In this document: positions 19,856 to 30,266 of the stretch, in pieces | How the letters are laid out: every line of letters starts with the position of its first letter | How positions within the stretch are numbered: the first letter of the stretch is position 1 | From: Escarpia spicata | Lineage: Eukaryota; Annelida; Polychaeta; Sabellida; Siboglinidae | Length of the DNA: 64,000 nucleotides | Assembly: GCA_963995525.1 (NCBI GenBank) | Contig: OZ023211.1 | Span: 53,331,481 to 53,395,480, forward strand | Reading direction: 5' to 3' | Position numbers and translations under genes: made by a program | The notes under the pieces: model-generated | Databases searched by the model: none | Seen by the model: the letters and a program-made list of their open reading frames with translations, nothing else | What the model was told of the DNA's origin: nothing

Positions 19856-22707
19856 ATTCGCAGGGGGGACTCACAGAAAAGCCTGAAAATGGAGGCATAG
19901 ATAAAGACAGCACAAATAAATCAACAAATAACAGTCTGGAAAACTCTTCTGAAGCTGGATATAAATGTGTTTGTTTAAATGCAAGGAGTATAGTAAACAA
20001 AAGAAATGAACTAAACATTATGGTAGAAGATATTGACCCTCATATAATAGGTATAACCGAATCCTGGACCACCACCGATATATCAGATGCTGAATTGGGA
20101 CTGACATGATATGTAATGTTTAGAAAAGATAGAATAGGAAGAAAGGGAGGTGGAGTTATTTTATATATTAAAGAATCTATTCAGGTTTATGAAATAAAAT
20201 TAGAAAGAGAAGCAGATTGCGAAGAAGCTGTTTGGTGTAACATAGTTACAGGAAACTCAACGTTAACAGTTGGGTTAGTTTATCGAAGTCCAAAAATACA
20301 AAACGCTATAAGGGAAGTAAGCAAACGGGACTGTATTATTATGGGGGATTTTAACCATGGGCATATACAATGGAAATCTCTACAGAGTATGGGGAGAGAG
20401 GACCACAAGTTTTTAGTTTTAGTTCAAGATACATTCCTTTCTCAACATGTGCTAGAACCAACCAGGGGTGAGAATGTGTTACACATAGTTTTGTCCTCAC
20501 AGAATGAATTAGTTGACAATGTCAAGATATGTGAGCCACTGGGGAGTAGCGATCACAACCATATACATTTTACCATCAAAGTAAAATCAGAAAGGAATAG
20601 CAAAAAGCAGTATAGGAGAAATTTCCACAAAGGAAGGTATAAGGACATGAGGAAATATTTAGCAAAGATAGACTGGAATAAGACACTGAAAAATAAGACG
20701 GCAACAGAATGCTGGAATATATTAAAGAGTGAAATTAAGTGCATAATCGATAAATTTGTACCCTTAAAAAACAAGGAAAACGGTCCAAAAAGAAACACTT
20801 ATCGAAAGAAGCCATTAGAAAAATTAAGTATAAACAAATGATGTGGAAGTCATATAGATGTACTGGAAATGATAAAGACTACAACAATTATAAAGAAGCA
20901 CTTAACCAAGCTACAGCTGAAATTAGAAATTCAAAGAAAAGCTATGAACAACAATTAGCTAGTAATATAAAACATGACACCAAGAGTTTTTATGCGTATG
21001 TTCGAAGCAAACAGAAAGTTCAAGATAAGGTCGATCCTCTAGAAGATAGTGCTGGAAATATAATATCAGAGGGATTCATAATGGCAGAAGACCTGAATGA
21101 GTACTTTAGTTCACTGTTTACCAGGGAAGATATTAGTTCACTGCCAATACCAGAGGCTAAGTTCAAGGGGGCAGATTCAGACTATTTAGGACAATTAATT
21201 GTAACCCCGGAAATGGTAGCTAAGAAAATAAGGGCTATGAAGGAGAATAAATCACCTGGAGTGGATGGTATTCCACCCAAACTACTATTGGAAATTGTAG
21301 AACAAATTAGCATACCATTTGCAACAGTTTTCAACTTGTCATTAGAAGAGGGAGTGGTTCCTTTAGAATGGAAAGAAGCAAACATTATACCGTTATTCAG
21401 AAAAGGTTCGAGAAACAAGTCAGAGAACTATAGACCAGTGAGTTTAACATCAGTGATTTGTAAATTATTAGAAAGACTAATTAAAGATCACATGGTGGAT
21501 TTTCTTGTTAAACAAAACTTGATAAACCCATCTCAACATGGTTTTTTTAAAGCGAGGTCATGCTTAACAAATATGTTATGTTTTTTGGAAGACATCACTA
21601 AGTGGGTAGATGAGGGATCACCAGTAGATATCGTCTACTTAGATTTTCAAAAAGCTTTTGACAAAGTACCACATCAAAGATTACTGCTTGAACTAAAGGC
21701 CCATGGCATAGGAAATGGTATAATAAACTGGATAGAACAATGGCTGATTGACAGAAGACAACGTGTAGTAGTTGATGGGGAGGCTTCAAACTGGAAATCG
21801 GTATTGAGTGGGGTACCACAGGGATCAGTATTAGGTCCTATATTATTCTTAATATACATCAACGATTTGGATAATGAAATAACAAGCAAGGTGTTGAAAT
21901 TTGCGGATGATACAAAAGTGTTTAGAAGGATTAAAAGTGATGGAGATAGACAGCATTTACAAGATGATCTTGACAGGTTGATCAAATGATCTGAAAAGTG
22001 GCAAATGATGTTCAATTTTGGGAAATGTAAATGCCTCCACATAGGACATGGGAACGAAGAGGTAGAATATACAATGGGGGTACTGTACTAAGTACTACTA
22101 TAAAAGAAAAGGACTTAGGGTTAACCGTTAGTGCTGATATGAAGATTTCAGAGCAGTGCGGAATTGCAGCTTCAAAGGGAAATCAAATCCTTGGATTAAT
22201 TAGGCGAAACATAACGTATAAGGAAAAAGAGCTAATAATACCGCTGTACAAAACAATAGTTAGGCCTCATTTAGAATATTGTATTCAAGCGTGGAGGCCA
22301 TATCGCAGGAAGGACATAGATATGCTAGAAAGAGTGCAGAGGAGAGCAACTAAAATGATACCAAATCTGAGGGATCTTAGTTATGAAATACGCCTAAAAA
22401 ATGCGGTTTAACAACACTAGAGACCAGGAGATCGAGAGGAGATCAGATAGAAGTGTTTAAAATATTGAAGGGTTATGAAAATATTGATAGAAATATGTTT
22501 TTCTCAGTTAAGAAAGATAGAAGGACTAGAGGACATGATCTTGCATTAGCAAAGGAGCAGAGTAGATTGGATATAAGAAAGTTTTCATTTTCACAAAGGA
22601 CTGTAAATGAATGGAACAGATTACCTGCTGATTGTGTGGGTGCTAGTAGCGTGAATATGTTTAAAAATAAAATCGACACATACCTCAGACGGGCGGGATA
22701 CACATAG
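19837..22707 (+). pseudogene. CR1-like ORF2: endonuclease and reverse transcriptase, broken
   Basis: Endonuclease: CLNARSIVNKRNEL, IIGITESW, GGGVILYIKES, VGLVYRSP, IIMGDFNHG, GSSDHN. RT: NKSPGVDGIPP, YRPVSLTSVICKLLE, YLDFQKAFDKVPHQRL, SGVPQGSVLGPILF, KFADDTKVF, then thumb and C-terminal motifs (GLIRRNITYKEKEL, VNEWNRLP). Lesions: TGA at 20107, a frame change near 20790, TGA at 21987, a lost base near 22045, and a frame change in an A-run near 22400. The enzyme is dead; the FADD catalytic box survives. Confidence 0.85.
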
Positions 22708-23001
22708 ATAAAAAGGTCGGACTCTCGATAAGCCAAGGGCTTCCTTGTCCACCTGCTACCTAGAGTTAATTCTCTGGGTGGCAATCTTGTTAAATCTTGT
22801 TAAACATTATAACCGGTCCCTTGCTCCCGCATAATAACCGGTCCCTTATACCAGTGCGCATGCGCTACTAGAAACGGAACCATTACACACTCGCATTTCA
22901 ACCTGTTCAATACTTGTTTAGTTATTGTCATTTCACGCTTTCTCTTTAGTAAAGTGACTGAACAAATGGAACTCTGTTCTTATTTATAACTAAACAACTT
23001 G

Positions 23002-23890
23002 ATGGCGCCTGTGAACGTTGAGTGTCCGATCGAGGATTGTGACTATACGGCTACGCACGCAGAGGCGGCAGTGGTGGCTGCTATGCTGAGTGTACACGCC
23101 ACTGTGCACGTCGCAGTCCCCCGGGCGCTGGGCGCGAATGCGAAGATGGAGAAACTCAAGCGTCCTTCCGTAGCACTGGCCGGGACGGGCGAGGCCTGGT
23201 CATACTTCATAACCCGCTGGGGTGAGTACAAGACGGGTACTAAACTTGTTGGACCCGACGTAGTCGCACAACTACTGGAATGCTGCGAGGAGGAGTTGAG
23301 AAAAGACCTCACTCGCGCAGCGGGCAAGAGCCTAATGAGCAGTGACGAAAAAGACGTCCTCACCGCCATGAAGGCACTCGCCGTCCGAGCGGAGAACACT
23401 ATGGTAGCTCGGGTAGCCCTGTCTAACATGCGGCAGGGACACGAGGAGCCCATCCGGTCGTTCTACGCCCGTATCAAGTACGAGATGAAGTGCACTAAGA
23501 CGGAGTGCGATCAAGTCAACGACTTCACAGAAGAGATTATACGCAATGTGATTGCCCGCGGCATCGCAGACCAAGAGATACAACTTGATCTGCTCGGTGA
23601 AAAGAACCAGGACATGCCATTAAAGGACATGATTGAGTATATCGAGGCCAAGGAGTCTGGAAAACGCTCGGCATCGCGTCTACTCGACCCTCAGAACACG
23701 GATGCGATCAGCAGCTCGTATCGGCGGGGGAAACAGCAGAACGTCCGCAACAGGGGAGGAGCCAGGCCGGAGAAACCGAAAGCCAAGCCCAAAGGGGTGT
23801 GCATCTACTGCGGCGAGGTGGGTCACGGCAAGACGTCCCTGTGGCACACCAGACGCACCGAGTGCCCCGCGTATGGTAAAAAGTGCTAGA
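23002..23890 (+). pseudogene. LTR-element Gag
   Basis: About 295 residues from ATG at 23002 to TAG at 23887-23889. A conserved-looking capsid region (LSNMRQGHEEPIRSFYARI, typical of retrotransposon Gag) is followed by a basic segment and a zinc-knuckle-like CIYCGEVGHG with more spacing than a standard CCHC. The TAG interrupts what reads as a second knuckle (KCGRQNHLVPE). It is therefore probably truncated. Confidence 0.65.
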
Positions 23891-24937
23891 AGTGTGGCCG
23901 CCAGAATCACCTCGTGCCTGAGCGGACGACCGACTAAGCCCCCATCTGAGGAGACAGACGAGCTGTATGACGAGCAAACGGCAGCCTTCGTCGAGCTATG
24001 CACGGTCACCATGGACAGCGCGGGCGACGGGTTACGCTCACTTCCCCTCGCTCACCATCTGTACGATGATATGTGCGATAAATGGACGAAACGCGCGTCC
24101 AACCCGCAGCCGTACATCAACCTCACTCTTACCAACGAGCGCGAAGATTACAAAGCGCTGGGTTTTGACCTCCTGAAACGCACCCGCGCAGTATCCCTGC
24201 CTGTCATGGCCGACACGGGCTGTCAGAGCTGCCTGATCGGCATTGGAGTCACCCAACAAATGGGCCTGAGTACCAAGGACTTCATACCCGTATCCATGAC
24301 TATGAAGGCTGCGAACAACAAGGGAATTCGTATTCTCGGAGCTGTGGTGGTCAGATTCGCCGGTAACAGTGGCACTTGGAGATTGGAGACGCGCCAAATC
24401 GCGTACGTGACAGACACCTCGGACCGCATATTCCTCTCCCGCGCAGCTTGCGTGGACCTGGGCATGATCTCGAACAAGTTCCCAACACTCGGGGAGGTCA
24501 ACCTGGCGATCTCTGAATTGTGTGACTGCCCGCGACGTGCAGAGCCGCCGACCAAGCCGACCACACTCCCCATGCCGACGACCGAGGCTAACAGAGAAAC
24601 CTTACAGAAACACTTACTCAGAATATACGCTCAGAGCACTTTCAATACGTGCCCGCACCAGCCCTTACCGAGAATGACTGGCCCGCCGCTACGTCTTATA
24701 CTCGATGAGGATGCGACGCCGGTTGCCCATCACACTTCCATCCCCGTGGCCATACACTGGCAAGACGAGGTAAAAGCAGGCCTTGACCAGGACGTTCGTC
24801 TCGGCGTGTTAGAGGAAGTACCCATCGGTACGCCGGTGACATGGTGTCACCGCATGGTAATCTGCGCGAAAAAGAACGGCAAGCCGCGACGCACCATCGA
24901 CTTCCAGGCCTTGAACAAACATGCGTTCCGCCTGTGA
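23890..24937 (+). pseudogene. LTR-element Pol fragment: protease and first RT block
   Basis: In the -1 frame relative to Gag: an aspartic protease core (VMADTGCQSCLIG; the usual DSG/DTG is DTG), then a linker, then DQDVRLGVLEEVP, TWCHRMVICAKKNGKPR and TIDFQALNKH, the first RT blocks. The frame ends in the 34-bp repeat. RT palm, RNase H and integrase are missing. Confidence 0.7.
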
Positions 24938-24969
24938 CTGAACAAATGGAACTCTGTTCTTATTTATTA

Positions 24970-25455
24970 AGCAAGTTATACATTGGGACACCTTACACCC
25001 ACATGATATTGACTCGCATAGAGATCGCACGAACATTGAACTGTCTAATCTTAATGTTCCACCCGGTATTAAATGCAATAATCCTAATTGTAGCAATTAT
25101 AGTGACCGTGACGACATCGACGAGTTTCATAATCCTATCGTATCTACTCTGAAGAGGTATGGTCAAACACTTGTGTCAACTCGTAAACGTTTTTCTAAAT
25201 ATGATGTTGTACCAGGATGAAATGATCGTGTGAAAGAACTGCACAGTGCAGCTCGAGATGCCAACTGGCTGTGGATACAGGTCGGAAAACCTAGACAAGG
25301 TGATGTTTTTAATATCATGAAACTGTCCAGAATCAAATTTAAGCATGCGGTCAGAAAATTTAAAAAAGAGAAAGAAACTATTATTGCTGATTCCATTGCA
25401 GAAAAGTTATGTCAACAAGATAACTGACAGTTCTGGAAGGAAATTATGAATAATA
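24970..25455 (+). pseudogene. LINE-B ORF2 linker between endonuclease and RT
   Basis: It reads WDTLHPHDIDSHRDRTN, NVPPGIKCNNPNCSN, FHNPIVSTLKRYGQTL, then after a TGA (W to stop near 25218) VKELHSAARDANWLW, QVGKPRQGDVFNIMKLSR and FKHAVRKFKKEKE. It continues the LINE-B endonuclease across the nested insertions. It stops where a CR1 3' end begins (about 25465). Confidence 0.6.
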
Positions 25456-25464
25456 CGAACAGAT

Positions 25465-27016
25465 TTAACAAGATTTAACAAGATTGCCACCCAGAGAATT
25501 AACTCTAGGTGGCAGGTGGACAAGGAAACCCTTTGACTTATCGGGAGTCCAACCCTTTTATTTATGTGTATCCCGCCCTTCTGAGGTATGTGTCGATTTT
25601 ATTTTTAAACATATTCACGCTACTAGCACACACACAATCAGCAGATAATCTGTTCCATTAATTTACAGTCCTTTGTGAAAATGAGAACTTTCTTATATCT
25701 AATCTACACTGCTCCTTTGCTAATGTACCTCCATGTCATCTATCCTTCTATCTTTCTTAACTGAGAAAAAATATTTCTATCAATATATTTGCATTACCAT
25801 TCATTATTTTAAACACTTCTATTTGATCTCCTCTCATTCTCCTGGCCTCTAGTGTTGTTAAACCACATTCTTTTAGGCGAATTTCATAACTAGTTTTGGT
25901 ATCATTTTAGTCCCTCTCCTCTATTCTCTTTCTAGCATATCTATGTCCTTCCTGTGATATGGCCTCCACGCTTGTAAACACAATTCTACATCAGACCTCA
26001 CAATTGTTTTGTACAGCGGTATTATTAGTTATTTTTTCTTATACGCTGTATTTCGCCTAATTAATCAAAGGATTTGATTTCCCTTTGAAGCAGCAATTCC
26101 ACACTGCTCTGAAACCTTCATATCAGCACTAATGGTTCACCCCAAGTCCTTTTCTTTTACAGTAGTACTTAGTGCAGGACCCCCATTGTATATTCTATAT
26201 CTTCGTTCCCATGACCTGTGTGAAGGCATTTACATTTCCCAAAATTTAACAGCATTTGCCACTTTTCAGACCATTTGATCTACCTGTCAAGATCATCTTG
26301 TAAATGCTGTCTATCTCCATCACCTTCAATCCTTCCAAATACTTTTGTATCATCCGTATATTTCAACACCTTGCTTGTTATATCATCATCAAAATCGTTG
26401 ATATATATTAAGAATAATACTGATCCCTGTGTTACCCCACTCAATACCGATTTCCAGTTTGAAGCCTCCCCACCAACTACTACACGTTGTCTTCTGTCAA
26501 TCAGCCATTTTTCTATCCAGTTTATCATACCATTTCCTATGCCATGGGCCTTTAGTTTAAGCAGTAATCTTTGATGTGGTACTTTGTCGAAAGCTTTTTG
26601 AAAATATAAGTAGATGCTATCTACTGGTGATTCCTCATCTACCCACGTAGTGATGTCTTCCAAAAACATAACATATTGTTAAGCATGACCTCGCTTTAAA
26701 AAACCCATGTTGAGATGGGTTTATCAAGTTTTGTTTAAAAAGAAAATCCACCATGTGATCTTTAAATAGTATTTTTAATAATTAGCAAATCACTGATGTT
26801 AAACTCACTGGCCTATTGTTGTCTGACTTGTTTCTCGAACCTTTTTTAAATAACGGTATAATGTTTGCCTCTTTCCGTTCTAAAGGAACCACTCCCTCTT
26901 CTAATGACAAATGGAAAACTGTTGCAAGCGGTACGCTAATTTGTTCTACAATTTCAAATTGTAGATTGGGCGGAATCCCATCCACTCCAGGTGATTTATT
27001 ATTCTTCATAGCCCTT
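25465..27016 (-). mobile_element. CR1-like LINE, 5'-truncated copy
   Basis: The minus strand shows the family 3' end at 25465, RT blocks NNKSPGVDGIPP, RPVSLTSVIC, FQKAFDKVPHQRL and a catalytic box changed to YTDDTKVF, all with frameshifts and small deletions (PQGSVLGP shortened). It is truncated at about 27016, where unrelated sequence begins. Confidence 0.8.
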
Positions 27017-30000
27017 ATGAAGTCAACAGTAAAATGCCATAAATTGTCCAGCCAGTGCAAGTTCTCTATCATGACCAATTTCCGTGACAAGGAGTGGTTG
27101 GTTCTGGAATGTTTTTAAGCACGACTTCTTTGCATGACCAGTAAATGGTGATGCCATATCACACCATGTTAGTGCACTGAAGCTGAACAGGTAATCCCTC
27201 GCAGGTTGTGTCTCTCAGATTCTGCTTTTGTGAGTTCCAAGTGTGTGTGAAGTGCAGCCATCGAGATCTGATCAGTTCTGCCTTTGGTGTCGAGTTTATC
27301 TCACCTCCAATTGGACCAGAGACGGCGGGGTTAGGGATAGCTCATGCATCAGAGATTCACAATTACCACAATTATTGGACATATCACTTGTTGCAGAGCC
27401 TTTGGTTGCCAAAGATAAAATGTACTAAAGGTATAACGGTACTCTGGAGTCATTCCAGTTACTGCCGTAGACTCCGGCATGGTCAACGGCAATATTGTTA
27501 AGGTATACACTGCCTGCTTGAAAGGAAACCAACTCCGTTCTTGGGAAGCAAGAACCTGTGAGTTAAAGGCCACCCTTCTGAGTCCATGACCGGTTACACA
27601 CTTACATCGATCGACTGTTCAGTGCCCTACCGCTAAACCATCGCACACAACCTGTAAGTCAGTGTTTCTACATTTTCCTTCAGTTCCTCTGAACATCCAT
27701 TATTGTAAACGTTGTGGCAAGCTTCTTTAGGTTATTAACACCACGCCTCATCCGGGATGGAATACTACCAGAGCAAGTAACGTGGTCTCTTCCTGATCAT
27801 CTTCCACGTTGAAGAGATATGATCTTGACTATTGTGAGAATCGTGTTCGTTCTGACCGTGTGACGTAAAACGTGTAATAGCTTGATCGTCCGTTTTAATG
27901 CCGATAATGTCATTTTGCATCTTCTGTAAACTGTCCAATTAGTTGGCTGACCAGCTGGAACTTGGTTTAAGCATCTTTATGCTTTTTACAACAACGTTGA
28001 ACATAGTACGAACCCTTAGCGCTGTCTTCTCATGGAGTTTCATGTCTGCAAGATGGATCTGTGCCCATCGGACATAGTTTTTATAGCAGCGATAGCTTCT
28101 ATTTATTATTCCTCTCAGCCCTGGTGATGTTTAGCTTGATCTCTGTAATGTTCACGTATGACGATCACACAATGAAGTTTAGAATGCCTGAATGGTTCTT
28201 GCTAAACACCTCAGTATGGTAGTGAATATTCTCGTTCTTTAGACCATCTGACATTTGGCCCACGGCGTTGTAGAGTTTTACTCTGTGATTGTCATATCTC
28301 TTCTTAAACAACTTTGTTATATTTTGGGCAAATTCCCTGTCTTTCATATCACATGATTATGACTAAGAAAATGCCAGGTGCCAGGAAAAATGGATATGCA
28401 AAAAATGTTTACATGCATTTTATACACATTTCCAGAAAATAAAATTTGTATGTTGCGTTTATCATACATTCTTGTGTAAATTAAAGTTTAACACCTTGTA
28501 TCACAGCCAATTATTCTCTAAATCGTGAAAGCTTTGGTTTTGTGTAAATATGTACTCAAGAAGATATAAATTCATCAAAAAACAAAAACCGACACTTTTG
28601 ACCCCAGTTGACTTTGTGACCTTCAAAATTACCTTTAAATTCAAAATCAATGATGGCAGTCTTATTCTTCATCCTATGAATGACTGATCCAGCATGGATG
28701 CCCACTATTAACAAACAATGCCGTTAAAAAAATGTCTAAAGGATTTTTCAGTGTTTGGCTGGTCCACTAGTAGAAACTTATGGAGTGAACATAAATCGGC
28801 ACCGTTTTCGCGCAATGACGATTTAAAAAACGAATATGAATACTGCCCATGCAAGAGGCATGCGAGATAAACAATTTATGCAAAATGACGTTTCAATTTT
28901 AAATATTGTATGGCTTTTTGAATTCTTGTAGAATGGAGGGGCCATAACTGATTCATCTTGCGCGTACCTTGCAAGGGCAAGCGAAATACTACAGGAAAGC
29001 TCAGACAGTTACTAGTAACTCTTGGCGACTCAATGAATATGGCTTAACGACCCAATTTTTGGTCACGATCCAGGGGTTAATCTTTGTAATTTACGTTTAA
29101 GGCAAATAGAAATGGCCGCTGATGGCTGAACTATTACGTTGTGATTTGTTCCGCTTAATTGGCAATCACGATGCAAAATAAACAAAAACAACAGTTGCAT
29201 TTTGTTTGATCTACTGTTGCATCTGCCTATTCTGTTAATATGTTGTACATGTTGCACATTAATTGTCTTAAAAGTAAAGGCAAGTTCTTATATAGCGCAG
29301 TATCCAATCCTCGGGACTGCTAAAAAGCATTACACTTTACTCCCTGGCAGATCTGATCAATCGAACACCACCTCGACTTATCTGATTTAACGGTAAGTTC
29401 TTTCGAACTGTTCATAGCGCTTTACCATTTACTCCTCGTACTTACTGTAAATGATCAATTGCCCAGCCACTGAACAAATGGCCGCTCATAGAGGCTGATA
29501 GATTGGGGTCTAAATAAAACTGTCTTGTTCTTGAACACAGATGTACATCAGAATAAATTATAGTGGCGCTGATAGCAGTGATATAATTGGTGATATAGAT
29601 GTACATGCTGCCAAGCAGAAGCTAAGGCTTGATTTTGCCACATATTTTCGCATACCTTAATATAATAAATAATACATACGGACCAATATCCTTAATAGAT
29701 GGAACACATTAGTCAAAGCACTGTATTCGTTGTTTTGTTTCGTGTTCACGGACTGGTTGTGTTCACTCGAGTGTCTTATATTGTCGTTTCTGGTCTGCTT
29801 TAGTTTTTACACAGGTTTCCCCAGATATATAATTTCCAATGTAGTAACGTTCCATTCCTTGTTCCTGTTTCGTATTAGTAACAAATCGTTTGTATGAAGA
29901 TTGCCTTGATGAGTTGGCACTTTGTTTCATGTGTATGATACCTGTGTATTAGTCCAGTATATACTGACCAGGACATTTTGGATAAAAAGCCAATATTTTT

Positions 30001-30260
30001 TTAAGATGACCTGTAGTTTCCTGGACTACCAAAAAAAAAAAAAAAAAAAATCAACCCTGGGGAACCTCGATGTTTTTCAAGAAAACTTACGTAGCGTATC
30101 TACTGAATATGTTCGTTTTGTAAGATTTTCTTTGTATTGGCTGCCCATACGTATTCGCTAGTTCATTGAATATATGTGGTACAGAAAGCCAAACATGACA
30201 TTTGCTCACAATTTTGTTGCCAATGCCTAACAATATTAAATTATCTTGGTTGATTTATTT
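27017..30260. other. Gene-poor repetitive region
   Basis: No intact gene. A non-coding repeat at 28380-28760 is an inverted relative of 15450-16000. At 29270-29395 there is a single copy of the SINE 3' module (CTTATATAGCGCAGTATCC...) found expanded at 47.3-48.1 kb. The rest shows only short noise ORFs. Confidence 0.5.
29276..29391 (-). mobile_element. SINE 3' module, single copy
   Basis: It shares TTCTTATATAGCGCAGTATC, ACACTTTACTCCCTGGCAGA and the boundary CAATCGAACACCACCTCGAC with the array at 47.3-48.1 kb, but has one unit only and no tRNA head. Confidence 0.6.
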
Positions 30261-30266
30261 GTGACA

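Larger units (their letters stand above)
18200..22805 (+). mobile_element. CR1-like LINE, near full length, inactivated (copy 1)
   Basis: It is a 5' leader, ORF1 (from 18661), ORF2 (19837-22707) and a 3' end with the block CCACCTGCTACCTAGAGTTA and short repeats of TTGTTAAATC. At least five frameshifts or stops break the ORFs. The minus-strand copy at 50.2-55.0 kb has the same layout. It is inserted in LINE-B. Confidence 0.85.
22808..24967 (+). mobile_element. LTR retrotransposon fragment (gag plus partial pol)
   Basis: A gag-like ORF, then protease and the start of RT, is flanked by an identical 34-bp direct repeat (22954-22987 and 24934-24967, GTGACTGAAC...TTATTTAT). The leader also carries a doubled ATAACCGGTCCCTT. 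RT ends abruptly after its first block, so most of pol has been deleted, with the junction falling exactly at the second 34-bp copy. Codon use is much more GC-rich than its surroundings. Confidence 0.7.
16104..25455 (+). mobile_element. LINE-B: old LINE split by nested insertions
   Basis: Three parts line up as one LINE on the plus strand: ORF1 (16104-16934), ORF2 endonuclease (about 17440-18180) and the endonuclease-RT linker (24970-25455). The gap 18.2-24.97 kb is filled by a CR1-like LINE and an LTR-element fragment. The RT domain downstream of 25455 is absent; a CR1 3' end abuts there instead. All parts carry stops or frameshifts. Confidence 0.6.

Noticed and set aside
22999..23889. Host gene encoding a CCHC zinc-knuckle protein
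   Set aside because: It is followed by protease and RT in an overlapping frame and is bracketed by a direct repeat, so it is a retrotransposon gag.
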